Shown piece by piece: positions 25,001 to 36,006 of a DNA stretch of 64,000 bases. The stretch spans positions 27,969 through 91,968 of the forward strand of contig JASLID010000020.1 of assembly GCA_030153045.1 (NCBI GenBank), written 5' to 3'. Below the pieces are notes generated by a model. The model searched no databases, had not been told where the DNA came from, and worked only from the letters and a program-made list of their open reading frames with translations. A program made the position numbers and the translations under genes. Source of the DNA: Flavobacterium sp. (GTDB lineage: Bacteria; Bacteroidota; Bacteroidia; Flavobacteriales; Flavobacteriaceae). Each line of letters starts with the position of its first letter. The stretch's first letter is position 1.

Positions 25001-28000
25001 AAGCATCTGTCAGCAGGCTAGTATTATTTTGAATATTAAGCACTTTAAGTTTGGTCAACAAATCAGTATTTAAATCGATTTCATTTTCTTCTGGCCAAAT
25101 ATCCTCAGCTGATCTTGCTGTTTGAGCTGTTATTTTTAATGGAATTTCAATTTGATAATAGTTTTCAGAAAAATCGTTACCAAAACGAATAAAGGCATGC
25201 ATTTCACTATCTGCAACCATATCTGTATCGCCTTTTAAACCTTCAGCATGCACAAACATTTTTAATTTTTTGTATTGACGCATATCAACATCAACATTTT
25301 TAAAAGTAGCACGCGAATCTCCTTTTGCTAAACCTTCGTTATCAGCAAGTGCATTATCTTTTCCATACACCCTTAAAGCCAATGACTGCTCATTTTGATT
25401 AATGACCGAATTGTTGTTGTACAATTGCTCACGTTCAACACCTGGAGGAGTCACGTAAGGAATTGGGTCACGTCCTGAATTTTCTTCAATGTTTACAGCT
25501 TGTACATCAAAACCAGTAAGATCATCATCAACAAGCGGGTCAGTTAAAGGTTCTAATGAGTTTGTATATCGTCTCCATTCACCACGTACTAAATCGAGTG
25601 ATCCTAAACGAACTGTTATGGGTTGTGTAAAACCATTCATAAACATACGCATGAATCGAACCGATTTTAAATCGGAAATTCCACCTTCTTTAGGTCCGTT
25701 GATGTTGATTGGAATTTTAAATTGAATCCATCTAGCTTCAGTTGAACTACCATTATCTAGAGTAACTGTTGTTGTTTTTACATCGGAAACAAAAGGGTCA
25801 CCGGCTGCAATATTAGGCTTAACATCAACAGTAAATTTATAATACGCATCGATGGTATTCATGGTGTTATCTCTGTTGATATCCTCAACATCTGGTGTTG
25901 TTGAAGATCCTCTGTCGTTATCAGAAACATTTACTGGTGAATTTCCTTCCAATCCATTGTACTTTTTGTATCGTTCTACAACCGAACCTGAAGCACTTAA
26001 GAAATATTGGTAATTATCTTGTGCTGGGTCATCGCCAGCAAATGCAGGGAATTTTGTATTTTCTTCTGCATCAGACAAACCGTTTAAACCAATATCTTGT
26101 TGTTTTCTGTTGTCTTCGTTTGTATCAAAAGCATAGATTAGTGATTGCGAAGCTGGTACTTTACCCCAAGCGGTTTCAATCACATTAGGATTTGAACCTC
26201 CTGCTGGCAAACCATTTTCATATAGTTTCCGACCATCTTTTAATACATCTTCTGAAATTTCTCCTAAATTGAAAGTCAGTTTTCCTGTATTTAAAGCATT
26301 AGCATCGCTGGCAGCTCCAAAATAGGGATCTAACATCCAAAATTGAATATACTCTACATTGGCTTGCTCAAAATTAGTTGAATTAATAGGTCGCATAATT
26401 CCTCCAAAATTATCTTGAGGATTAGGCAATGTGTTTCCTGCTGCTGTGCTACTAAAATTATAAGGTCCCCTTTCGGTAGGATAATACGTCATATCAAGCG
26501 TGGTAACTACGGTTGTTTCACCCGCTGCGATATCAGTATTAGGATACAGCTCTCGACTATAGATTCGACGTGTGTTGTGACGAGAAAGATCATTATCATC
26601 TATACCACTTGGTCTTTGGTTGGTATAAAATGTCGGATCTATCGAGTACCATGATAATTTGGCGCGTTTTACATTGTTTGCTAAAACAGCACTAGCTGGA
26701 CTAGCATCGGCAGCATTAACTGATTCGAATCCTACAGGCACACTTGACAAGCTCCATGCAAAAGGCGATTTCATATCGATGGTCGATTGTGAACCTTCAA
26801 AATCATCTACATATACGGTAGATTCCCCTTCAAATTTGTCTGATTTAGGTGTTCCAGGTTTTAACCAAGCAACTTCTCCTCTAAATGATAAATTGGAAGG
26901 AACATCAGTATCTAAATTTGGTAATTTGTTTACTAATCTTGTAAAAAGAGGTACTTCTGTAGAGTAATTTACATTAGCCCCATATATTAAATTGTTTACC
27001 GACTCTTGTCCGTAATTTGTTTTTTGTGTAAACGGTCTTTCGGTCATTTTAAGGACCGTTGCGTTCATTTGAAATTTATCGGAGAATTTATGTTCCACAT
27101 TAAGCCCCATAAATCTTCTAGTTTGTTGACCGAAAACCGCATTGTTTTCTACCGAAACTTCAATTGGCGTTCCCGAAGCTTGTAACGATGGGTCTAAGAT
27201 TTGAACTCGACCCGCTTGGTAATTAACACTGTAATCTATTCCTTCTTGCAAAACTCTACCGCCAGCAGTAACCACAACAGAACCACGAGGAACGTTAGAC
27301 GCGCCTAGTGAAATTCCATCACCGCCCGAAGACTTGAATTTCCCTTTTAACTGAAATTTATTTTTCTCGCTTTCTTGTAATGCAATGGCTTGTGTTTTCT
27401 TGTATAAGTTTCTAAAAACGTATTTTTTCTGATTGTCGTTGTACCCTGTTAATGGATTATTATAATCTTCAGCTGGACCTGGTACTGATCTAAGTTTTTC
27501 AAACAAATGACTTCCGAAAGGTTCTACTTTTGTAAAGATAATTCGTGCATTTTGAGTATCAACCGTTAATCCTGGAATAAAGTCAAAGAAACCATCTCCA
27601 TTATTTTGTGGGTCATTATTAGAATTTAACTTATCTAAACTAAACACTTTTAACAATGGTGTTTTCTCTACATCTGCAGGAAGTGGCAATGTAGTTTCAG
27701 TAATGTAATTTAATGGTGAAGGATCAGTATATAAAATATTGAATTTAAAATCGTTCGGATCTAATTGATAAGCGCCCGGTATTTGATAAATATTTTTCAT
27801 CATCAAATTCCAAGCTGGTTTATCAACACTCGCTAAATTTCCTTTCAGCATTTTAAGGATTAAGGCTTGTGTAGTTGGTACGCCAGCATTTACTTGAGTA
27901 GCATCGACACCATCGTTACCAAACTCTCCCACCTGATACACTTGATCTCCGATGGTGTATTGATAAGCTACTGCCAAAACTTCATCATTGGTTAATCGTT

Positions 28001-29375
28001 GATTTAACGAAATGTAACCCAATTGCGGGTGAAAATCAAACTCATTTTGGGTTAATTTTCTGGCGTTTTCAAGTTTAGCATAATCTGTTCCTTCAGAAAC
28101 GGTAACACCTGTAAACCCTAAATTAGCAGTCGCAATTTCTCTAATTTGATTGTTTAACAATCCTCCTGTACCAATCAATGCTGGATCGAAATCATTATTT
28201 TTATTGTCCACCGGATTGTCTATTGCTACATTGAAAAAACCTGCTGGAATTGGCGAAACGCCTATAATTTCAGCATCAGTAACTGCTGTTGATTGCGCTT
28301 CACCTAAATCTTGTAAAGCCACGATGTTTCTTAAATTGTTACCCTCTTGCGAAGTATTTATTCTATTTTGTCTATTAGTTATCCAAACTTCCATTCGGGT
28401 AATTTGAACTCTTGAATCGACAATAGGATAATTTTCTAAAGCTTTATCGTACTTATTTCTGAAATACTGTGACAGAAAATAATGTCTATCAGCATCATAA
28501 TCCAATCCAAACAAATTAAACTCTTGAAGAATACCGCCTCCTTGTGACATAACTGTTTTGGTTTGCGATTTTTGTTCAGAAAAAACTCCCGTAACGGTTG
28601 TTCTTCCAAATTGAAACTGCGCTTTAACCCCAAATAAACTTTGTGCTCCACGAATCAAAGTGCTGTTTAATGGCATGCTAACGTTACCAATTTCTATTTT
28701 TTGCAGAATATCGTCTTCCGTAGGAGTGTATTCTAATTTGATAAGATTTTGGAAGGCAAAAGTTGATTCAGTATCGTAATTGGCATTAACTTTAAGTCGG
28801 GTTCCTACTTTTCCTAACAAGCTCAAACTAATACGTTGATCGAAATCGAAAGTAGTTGTGGATCTGTTTCTAGGCGAGAAAGAAGGATTGTCTTGTTTTG
28901 AATATCTTACACCCAAATCAATTTCGACTGTTCCGGTAGGTTTCACATCGATGGTATTGCTACCAAAGATAGTTTCAAATAAACCTGAGCGAATATAATA
29001 TCTTGGCAGTAAATCTTTTTGAGCCTCTTTACTCGCTTCTTTTTTACCATCAATCGCATCTGATTTTTTCTGAAAATAATCTCGCATGGCTTCGCGAGCA
29101 ATTAATTTTTGATATTCATCAGGAGTTAAAACGATAGGATAATCGATATTGAATCCTTCAAAAGTTTTGGTGTAAATGTATCGGTCTGTAGCAGGATCGT
29201 ATGAATAGGCTTCTAGAATACTATTTGGATTTGGAAGCTCTATAACCCCAGTATTGTACCCTTTAACAGTATCTTGATCAATTTGTGATTGAGCAGTTAT
29301 AGAAACGAGAAAAAACAGTAAAAACATACTGCTTTTAGGAAACAAAGTCAAATGGTATATATTAAATTGCTTCAA
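22092..29375 (-). CDS. sprA: Type IX secretion / gliding motility translocon protein SprA
   Basis: SprA (Sov in Porphyromonas) is the giant 36-strand barrel that forms the T9SS protein-conducting channel in the outer membrane. The frame gives 2427 residues, the usual size. A hydrophobic leader (FLLFFLVSITAQSQ) is followed by repeated SprA N-terminal regions and long alternating-strand segments; the C-terminus ends SGLTLRYNFGN as expected for a barrel. The first codon is TTG at 29375, 3 bp after ruvA; the first ATG is at 29327 and would give a leader without basic residues. Order ruvA-sprA-gcvH agrees with F. johnsoniae as I recall it. Confidence 0.95.
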   Translation of the reverse strand: MKQFNIYHLTLFPKSSMFLLFFLVSITAQSQIDQDTVKGYNTGVIELPNPNSILEAYSYDPATDRYIYTKTFEGFNIDYPIVLTPDEYQKLIAREAMRDYFQKKSDAIDGKKEASKEAQKDLLPRYYIRSGLFETIFGSNTIDVKPTGTVEIDLGVRYSKQDNPSFSPRNRSTTTFDFDQRISLSLLGKVGTRLKVNANYDTESTFAFQNLIKLEYTPTEDDILQKIEIGNVSMPLNSTLIRGAQSLFGVKAQFQFGRTTVTGVFSEQKSQTKTVMSQGGGILQEFNLFGLDYDADRHYFLSQYFRNKYDKALENYPIVDSRVQITRMEVWITNRQNRINTSQEGNNLRNIVALQDLGEAQSTAVTDAEIIGVSPIPAGFFNVAIDNPVDNKNNDFDPALIGTGGLLNNQIREIATANLGFTGVTVSEGTDYAKLENARKLTQNEFDFHPQLGYISLNQRLTNDEVLAVAYQYTIGDQVYQVGEFGNDGVDATQVNAGVPTTQALILKMLKGNLASVDKPAWNLMMKNIYQIPGAYQLDPNDFKFNILYTDPSPLNYITETTLPLPADVEKTPLLKVFSLDKLNSNNDPQNNGDGFFDFIPGLTVDTQNARIIFTKVEPFGSHLFEKLRSVPGPAEDYNNPLTGYNDNQKKYVFRNLYKKTQAIALQESEKNKFQLKGKFKSSGGDGISLGASNVPRGSVVVTAGGRVLQEGIDYSVNYQAGRVQILDPSLQASGTPIEVSVENNAVFGQQTRRFMGLNVEHKFSDKFQMNATVLKMTERPFTQKTNYGQESVNNLIYGANVNYSTEVPLFTRLVNKLPNLDTDVPSNLSFRGEVAWLKPGTPKSDKFEGESTVYVDDFEGSQSTIDMKSPFAWSLSSVPVGFESVNAADASPASAVLANNVKRAKLSWYSIDPTFYTNQRPSGIDDNDLSRHNTRRIYSRELYPNTDIAAGETTVVTTLDMTYYPTERGPYNFSSTAAGNTLPNPQDNFGGIMRPINSTNFEQANVEYIQFWMLDPYFGAASDANALNTGKLTFNLGEISEDVLKDGRKLYENGLPAGGSNPNVIETAWGKVPASQSLIYAFDTNEDNRKQQDIGLNGLSDAEENTKFPAFAGDDPAQDNYQYFLSASGSVVERYKKYNGLEGNSPVNVSDNDRGSSTTPDVEDINRDNTMNTIDAYYKFTVDVKPNIAAGDPFVSDVKTTTVTLDNGSSTEARWIQFKIPININGPKEGGISDLKSVRFMRMFMNGFTQPITVRLGSLDLVRGEWRRYTNSLEPLTDPLVDDDLTGFDVQAVNIEENSGRDPIPYVTPPGVEREQLYNNNSVINQNEQSLALRVYGKDNALADNEGLAKGDSRATFKNVDVDMRQYKKLKMFVHAEGLKGDTDMVADSEMHAFIRFGNDFSENYYQIEIPLKITAQTARSAEDIWPEENEIDLNTDLLTKLKVLNIQNNTSLLTDASNGMKYLKEKDLGSANDKLIIGIKGNPNFGQVRTLMVGVRNPLTGAEDFVRGEVWFNELRLAETDNKGGMAAIASLDTNLADFMTLSATGRKSTIGFGGIEQSPNERSREDAVQYDVVTNVNLGKLLPKKWGINLPFNYAVGEETITPEYDPFYQDIRLKQMLEVTTDEKEKENIKNRAEDFTKRKSINFIGVRKERAPEQKQHFYDPENLTLSYSFNELEHRDFEIENLLDQQLRTSADYAFTFKPKTVEPFKNTKFMKKSTYWKMLSDFNFNFLPTNVNFSTNILRQYNKQQFRQVEVEGIGLEALYKRNYMFNYNYGFGYNLTKALRLNYTATTGNLVRNYLDEDNNQITDFTIWDDYWNIGTPNQHAQQLTVNYELPINKIPALSFIKSDYTYTGDYSWTRASIAAQEFKASDGITYNLGNTIQNANSHKLNTAFNMTTFYKYIGFVKSSERSKTPKQPITPPAAPKPGEKVVAKPKVKENKPNVIVDGLIGVATSLKTVQLNYTETSGTLLPGYLPSIGFLGSSRPSLGFVFGMQDDVRFEAAKNGWLTNYPEFNQNFTQIKNKQIAGTANLEIFPDFKIDLTADRTLAENFSEQFDAVDGEYNSRSPYNFGNFSISTVMLKSAFKASDEMNSSVFQEFRDNRIIIADRLAAERYGNDIPRYGDAANPIPVPTDPNYGFYVANQGYPVGYGKNNQAVLLPSLLAAYTGMNLFAGPENGGSEKASSISLSAFRSIPIPNWTIKYTGLMRYKFFKDKFKRFSLQHAYKSAYTLNSFRSNFEYDKNPDGQDHNNVGNFYNKTVISNVNLTEQFSPLVRLDFEMKNSIKILAEMKKDRTLSLSFDNNLLTELKGVEYIIGLGYRIKDVKIKTRLADNAQNMIKSDINLRGDVSFRNNKTIVRNLDYDNNQLAGGQNIISAKLTGDYTFSKNLTTLFFFDYSFSKAVISTSFPLTNIRSGLTLRYNFGN

Positions 29376-29378
29376 CGC

Positions 29379-29960
29379 TTATAAATTTTTTAAGGCTTGT
29401 TTAATAATAGTTTCAACAGTAGCGTCGGGCATAGCTGCCACAATTTTTTCCACTACTTTTTCTGATGATTTTCTAACAAATCCTAAAACCTCTAAAGCAG
29501 ATAACGCTTCATCTTTATTAGTATTGCTTTGGGAAAGTGAAACTTCCTCAATATCATATAATTTTAACACTTTTTCTTTTAAATCAAGTATCGCTCTTTG
29601 TGCTGTTTTCGCCCCAATCCCTTTGATTGACTGTACTGTTCCAACATCACCTGAAGCAATGGCATTGATAATTTGTTTTGGCTCGATAGAAGACAACATG
29701 GTACGGGCAATATTTGCTCCAATACCTGAAACGGAAATTAATAATTTAAAAATTTCTCTTTCCGATTTTTCTACAAAACCATATAATGAATGGCTATCTT
29801 CTTTTACCAAAAGATGCGTGAAAAGCTTTACAAAATCAGTATTAGGTAACAAAGAAAAAGTATGCAACGAAATATTTATTTGATAACCCACTCCATTACA
29901 GTCAATTACAACTTCTGTTGGATTTTTCTCAATTAATTTCCCTTGAATCTGTGCTATCAT
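29379..29960 (-). CDS. ruvA: Holliday junction helicase subunit RuvA
   Basis: RuvA binds Holliday junctions and loads RuvB for branch migration. The 193 residues show the OB-fold domain (MIAQIQGKLIEKNPTEVVID), two helix-hairpin-helix segments (LISVSGIGANIARTML and VQSIKGIGAKTAQRAI), and the small C-terminal RuvB-contact domain (DEALSALEVLGF). ATG at 29960 is chosen over a TTG two codons earlier. It is cotranscribed with sprA (3 bp gap) from a promoter at 29980; ruvB is elsewhere in this window (34309-35331). Confidence 0.95.
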   Translation of the reverse strand: MIAQIQGKLIEKNPTEVVIDCNGVGYQINISLHTFSLLPNTDFVKLFTHLLVKEDSHSLYGFVEKSEREIFKLLISVSGIGANIARTMLSSIEPKQIINAIASGDVGTVQSIKGIGAKTAQRAILDLKEKVLKLYDIEEVSLSQSNTNKDEALSALEVLGFVRKSSEKVVEKIVAAMPDATVETIIKQALKNL

Positions 29961-29979
29961 AAACAACTTCGTTAACTTC

Positions 29980-29987
29980 CAAATATA
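29980..29987 (-). promoter_or_regulatory. -7 promoter element of ruvA-sprA operon
   Basis: Reads TATATTTG on the minus strand, a perfect TAnnTTTG; the ruvA ATG lies 19 bp downstream. Confidence 0.55.
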
Positions 29988-30055
29988 CTAATTTTCTTTA
30001 ATTTCGGTTATTTTATCGGTCTAACTACTTGAATTATCGATTAAATAATCAGCCC

Positions 30056-32347
30056 TTATTTTTGAGCCGCTTTAAATTTTTTCTCTTTTTCCTGTGCATC
30101 AACAACAGCTACTGCTGCCATGTTTACCATTTCTTCTACACTTGCTCCTAATTGAAAAATATGTACTGGTTTGTCCATTCCTAACATGATAGGTCCAATC
30201 GAATCTACTTTATATAGTTCTTTAAGCATTTTATAAGTAATATTGGCCGATTCTAAATTTGGAAACACCAATGTATTCACCTTATGTCCAGCTAATTTTG
30301 AAAAAGGAAACTTACTTTTTAGCATGTCTGGATTCAGTGCAAAATCAGTTTGAATTTCACCATCGACAATTAAATCCGGGTATTCAGTATGAAGATATTT
30401 AACGGCTTCACGGACTTTTGCAGCACCTTCGTTACTTGATGATCCGAAATTTGAAAAAGAAACCATCGCAATGACCGGTTCCATACCAAACATCCTCACT
30501 GTTTTTGCCGTCATTAATGCAATTTTGGCTAATTCATCTGCGGTTGGATTAACATTAATAGCAGTATCTGATAAAAACATAGGTCCACGTGGAGTCATCA
30601 TCATATTAGTTGTAGCCATTCGGGTTGCGCCTGGCGCTTTTCCAACTAACTCCATCATTGGTTTTACTACTGACGGATAACTTCTGGAATAACCTGTTAC
30701 CAAGGCATCAGCCTCACCTTCATTAACCATCATGGCAGCAAAATAATTACGTTCACGCATCCATTTTTGCGCATCTAACAAGGTAATTCCTCTGCGGCGA
30801 CGTGCTTTCCAATATATCTCAGCAAAACGCAATCTACGAGCATCTTCTTCTTTTGTTTTTGGATCAAAAATAGCGACTTCGGCATCAAAACCTAATTCTT
30901 CTTTTAGTTCCAAAATAATTTCTCGGTTTCCAAGTAAAATAGGAATTCCAATACCTTCCTCGTTTACAATTTGAGCAGCTTTCAATACATCTAAATGATC
31001 TGCTTCTGCAAAAATAATACGCTTCGGATCGGTTTTAGCTCTATTGGCTAACAAGCGAACCATTTTATTATCTGAACCTAATCGTTCAAGAAGCTCATCT
31101 TTGTATTTTTCCCAATCGGTAATTTCTATTTGTGCCACGCCACTTTCCATAGCGGCTTTAGCCACAGCTGGTGCAACTTCAGCAATCAATCTTGGATCAA
31201 ATGGTTTTGGAATGATGTAATCTCTACCAAAGTTTAATTTGGTTTCGCCATATGCAATGTTTACTTGTTCTGGCACCGATTGTTTGGCTAGACTAGCCAA
31301 TGCTTTTACAGCGGCCATTTTCATGGCCTCATTTATTTTGGTCGCACGAACATCTAGAGCGCCACGGAAAATATATGGAAATCCTAGAACGTTATTGACC
31401 TGATTTGGATAATCTGAACGACCAGTGGCCATGATAATATCTTTACGAGTAGAGACAGCAAGACTGTAATCGATTTCTGGAATAGGATTGGCCATGGCAA
31501 AAACAATAGGGTCATCAGCCATACCCAATAACATTTCTGGAGTAAGAATATTTCCAGCCGAAAGCCCTAAAAACACATCAGCATTCACTAATGCATCGTG
31601 TAAATTAATATTCGGTTTTCCTTTTGAATATCTTTTTTGTAGGTCGGACAAATCGGTTCTTTCAGAAGAAAGCACACCTTCTTTATCGAACATGACAATA
31701 TTATCTGGATTCACACCCAAAAGCACATATAAATTAGCACATGCCAAAGCTGCAGAACCCGCACCTGAAACTACTAGTTTTACATCGGCTATTTTTTTAT
31801 TGGCTAATTCCAAAGCATTTAATAATGCGGCAGAAGAAATAATAGCTGTTCCGTGTTGATCGTCGTGCATCACAGGGATGTTCAATTCTTCTACTAAACG
31901 TCTTTCAATTTCGAAAGATTCTGGCGCTTTAATATCTTCTAAATTAATTCCTCCAAAAGTTGGCGCAATGGCTTTTACGGTTTCGACAAACTTATCAATA
32001 TCGGTTGCATCGACTTCGATATCAAAAACATCGATATCAGAGAAAATCTTAAACAACAATGCTTTTCCTTCCATTACTGGCTTTGAAGCTTCGGGACCAA
32101 TATCCCCAAGACCCAAAACAGCAGTTCCATTAGTAATTACGGCAACTAAATTTCCTTTGGCCGTATATTTATATACATTGTTAACGTCTTTTGCAATTTC
32201 GAGACAAGGTTCGGCTACTCCTGGCGAATAGGCCAATGACAAGTCACGTTGTGTAGCGTATTTTTTTGTAGGAACAACCTGGATTTTCCCTGGTGTAGGT
32301 TTCGCGTGGTATAGTAATGCTTCTCTTCTTTTATTGTCTTTATGCAT
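30056..32347 (-). CDS. maeB: NADP-dependent malic enzyme with phosphotransacetylase-like domain
   Basis: Decarboxylates malate to pyruvate with NADP. The 763-residue protein has the MaeB two-part layout. Residues about 1-425 are the malic enzyme ([15 protein letters not shown], catalytic region [24 protein letters not shown], Rossmann motif [15 protein letters not shown]). Residues about 430-755 are a phosphate acetyltransferase-like domain that is usually inactive and senses acetyl-CoA. Full length, no defect seen. Its promoter is a perfect -7 box at 32371-32378; the 95-bp gap to ruvA contains ruvA's own promoter. Confidence 0.94.
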   Translation of the reverse strand: MHKDNKRREALLYHAKPTPGKIQVVPTKKYATQRDLSLAYSPGVAEPCLEIAKDVNNVYKYTAKGNLVAVITNGTAVLGLGDIGPEASKPVMEGKALLFKIFSDIDVFDIEVDATDIDKFVETVKAIAPTFGGINLEDIKAPESFEIERRLVEELNIPVMHDDQHGTAIISSAALLNALELANKKIADVKLVVSGAGSAALACANLYVLLGVNPDNIVMFDKEGVLSSERTDLSDLQKRYSKGKPNINLHDALVNADVFLGLSAGNILTPEMLLGMADDPIVFAMANPIPEIDYSLAVSTRKDIIMATGRSDYPNQVNNVLGFPYIFRGALDVRATKINEAMKMAAVKALASLAKQSVPEQVNIAYGETKLNFGRDYIIPKPFDPRLIAEVAPAVAKAAMESGVAQIEITDWEKYKDELLERLGSDNKMVRLLANRAKTDPKRIIFAEADHLDVLKAAQIVNEEGIGIPILLGNREIILELKEELGFDAEVAIFDPKTKEEDARRLRFAEIYWKARRRRGITLLDAQKWMRERNYFAAMMVNEGEADALVTGYSRSYPSVVKPMMELVGKAPGATRMATTNMMMTPRGPMFLSDTAINVNPTADELAKIALMTAKTVRMFGMEPVIAMVSFSNFGSSSNEGAAKVREAVKYLHTEYPDLIVDGEIQTDFALNPDMLKSKFPFSKLAGHKVNTLVFPNLESANITYKMLKELYKVDSIGPIMLGMDKPVHIFQLGASVEEMVNMAAVAVVDAQEKEKKFKAAQK

Positions 32348-32370
32348 GGTATAAAATTACTATGAATTTA

Positions 32371-32378
32371 CAAAGTTA
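32371..32378 (-). promoter_or_regulatory. -7 promoter element for maeB
   Basis: Reads TAACTTTG on the minus strand, a perfect TAnnTTTG, 23 bp before the maeB ATG. Confidence 0.5.
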
Positions 32379-32432
32379 AAATATGCATTGGAACAATGAA
32401 ATTTTATTGCTATTCTTTTTAGAAGATTTACC

Positions 32433-33320
32433 TTATTTTTCTAAATCAAAACGGACACGGTAGGCAACCCCTACATTAAATACAAGAGTTTTTTTTAACG
32501 GAGCGTATATTGGATTCACAAGTGACACATCGTTTGTTTTGAATTGCAATGGGTTTTTCCCCAACAAATATCCAATTTCCACAAAAATCAATATTTTTTT
32601 ATACACAAAAAAATCTGTAAATAATTTCAAATGAATATCGTCATAGCGCACATAATTATGCCCTGTTTTTTCTGAAAGATTGAAAGAAACGGTATTGGTT
32701 TTAAAATTCAAACCTGCGTATAATTTATTCTTGACAATATTATATTCGATTTTATAGTTTGCTGGCAAGGTTCCATAGAGTTTAATTCGATTTGTCGCAT
32801 CCCAATCAAGTCCCAAAAGAGGCACGAAAAAATCGCCAAAAGCTTCTCGATTGTAATACAACCCAGCTTTGAATTTTAATTTTTCATTAAGCCTATAGCT
32901 CTCTAAAAAATAACATCCGTATTGCCAATTGTTGGCACCAATAAGATTGTTACTATCAGATGCCCATTTTGAAATACCCACAAGAACTGTTGCCCATTTT
33001 TTATCTTTAGACACCCATTGAAAACCCATTGCCAAGGAAATATTTGATAGATTTGAAGAATATTCGATATCTTGATTAATTGTGCTGTTCATTTTTTCAC
33101 CACCTATGCGAAATAACAATGCGTTTCCATTTTTAAATTCTTTTGGCAAAAAAAGGCTAAGGGAATAATTATCAATCTTATTTTGCCAACTTGGATTGTC
33201 TTTATAGGTTGTTGAAAGAGATTGAAAATTGAAACTAACCACATCTACGAATGGTTGAGATAGCAATTCGTCAGGAAGTAATACTACAAGAGTCACAAAA
33301 GCAAGTACTTTCAGTTTCAT
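32433..33320 (-). CDS. DUF6268-like outer membrane beta-barrel protein
   Basis: About 295 residues with a signal peptide (MKLKVLAFVTLVVLLPDEL, cleaved near LLSQ) and alternating strand-rich sequence rich in Tyr, Asn and Lys to the C-terminus (VAYRVRFDLEK). This fits a small outer membrane barrel; the beginning DVVSFNFQSLSTTYKD resembles DUF6268 proteins of Flavobacteriia, a family without known function. ATG 33320 is preferred over an upstream in-frame TTG at 33329. It stands alone between maeB and queG on the same strand. Confidence 0.65.
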   Translation of the reverse strand: MKLKVLAFVTLVVLLPDELLSQPFVDVVSFNFQSLSTTYKDNPSWQNKIDNYSLSLFLPKEFKNGNALLFRIGGEKMNSTINQDIEYSSNLSNISLAMGFQWVSKDKKWATVLVGISKWASDSNNLIGANNWQYGCYFLESYRLNEKLKFKAGLYYNREAFGDFFVPLLGLDWDATNRIKLYGTLPANYKIEYNIVKNKLYAGLNFKTNTVSFNLSEKTGHNYVRYDDIHLKLFTDFFVYKKILIFVEIGYLLGKNPLQFKTNDVSLVNPIYAPLKKTLVFNVGVAYRVRFDLEK

Positions 33321-33382
33321 AAATTTCAATTTACGTTGAGTAAATCTCGAATACGAAATTTCTAAGCTAAAGTTAGTGAAAA

Positions 33383-35331
<1,949 letters not shown>

Positions 35332-35335
35332 GGGG

Positions 35336-35343
35336 CAAAGATA
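35336..35343 (-). promoter_or_regulatory. -7 promoter element for ruvB, next to start codon
   Basis: Reads TATCTTTG on the minus strand (perfect TAnnTTTG), 4 nt before the ATG. Confidence 0.5.
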
Positions 35344-35387
35344 GAAAAAGTTTATTCGGGGAATGTAATATTGGGTTATTTGAAACG

Positions 35388-35684
35388 TTAAACATTATAT
35401 CCTTTCGCTAAAATGGTTTTCCAATCTGGATGGCGTTTGACATAAGCGGCTACAAAAGGACAAAGTGGTGCTAAAGTGTAACCTTTCTCTTTTATATATT
35501 CCAACGTTTTAGAAACAATGGCAGAGCCCACACCTTTTCCTTCTAATTCGACAGGAACTTCAGTATGGGTTAAAAACATAATATTCTCGTTAGATAAAAT
35601 AAATTCAATGAATGCGATTGCACCATTGACTTTATATTCGAAACGTTTCTTGTCTTCATTTAAAACCAGTTTACTTTCTAACAT
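35388..35684 (-). CDS. GNAT-like N-acetyltransferase (YjdJ family)
   Basis: A minimal 98-residue acetyltransferase-like protein of the YjdJ group: strand pair [20 protein letters not shown], then [20 protein letters not shown], whose GKGVGS is the acetyl-CoA phosphate loop, and a C-terminal [18 protein letters not shown] typical of this subfamily. ATG at 35684 is used; a longer frame upstream would overlap the YjdI gene entirely. It follows YjdI with a single base between stop and start. The substrate is unknown. Confidence 0.85.
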   Translation of the reverse strand: MLESKLVLNEDKKRFEYKVNGAIAFIEFILSNENIMFLTHTEVPVELEGKGVGSAIVSKTLEYIKEKGYTLAPLCPFVAAYVKRHPDWKTILAKGYNV

Positions 35685-35685
35685 A

Positions 35686-35919
35686 TTATTCTTTATTTTT
35701 CCCGTCTTTGTTGTAATAAACTGATAGTGCGCCTGAAGGACATTTATGCACCTGATTGACAATTTCTTCCGAAGTAGCACCTTCAGGATGAATCCAAGGC
35801 TTGTCTTTTGGTTTAAAAACATCTGCTAAACCTCGTGCGCAAATACCTGAATGAATGCACAAATCTGGTTTCCAAACGATAGTTACTTCTCCATTTGAAT
35901 ATTCGTGTTCTTTGCTCAT
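35686..35919 (-). CDS. YjdI family mono-cluster Fe-S protein
   Basis: A 77-residue protein matching the Fer4_19/YjdI family: VTIVWKPDLCIHSGICARGL and VHKCPSGALSVYY give the cysteine ligands of a probable single Fe-S cluster. YjdI and the YjdJ-type GNAT are often neighbours or fused in bacteria, and here they are separated by one base. The electron or acetyl-transfer partner is unknown. Confidence 0.87.
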   Translation of the reverse strand: MSKEHEYSNGEVTIVWKPDLCIHSGICARGLADVFKPKDKPWIHPEGATSEEIVNQVHKCPSGALSVYYNKDGKNKE

Positions 35920-35956
35920 AATTAATTGTATTTCTTGTACTAAAATTACAAAAAAA

Positions 35957-35986
35957 TTGACTGTAAACTATGTTTTTATATCTTTA
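35957..35986 (+). promoter_or_regulatory. Promoter of amino acid permease gene
   Basis: TTG (35957-35959), exactly 19 bp, then TATCTTTA (35979-35986), one mismatch from TAnnTTTG: among the best -33/-7 pairs in the window. The ATG is at 36007. Confidence 0.6.
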
Positions 35987-36006
35987 TCGAAACTAACCAA
36001 AAAATT

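Noticed and set aside
22092..29375. Several long frames inside sprA on either strand
   Set aside because: They lack family features and run through the conserved sprA frame, so they are shadows.
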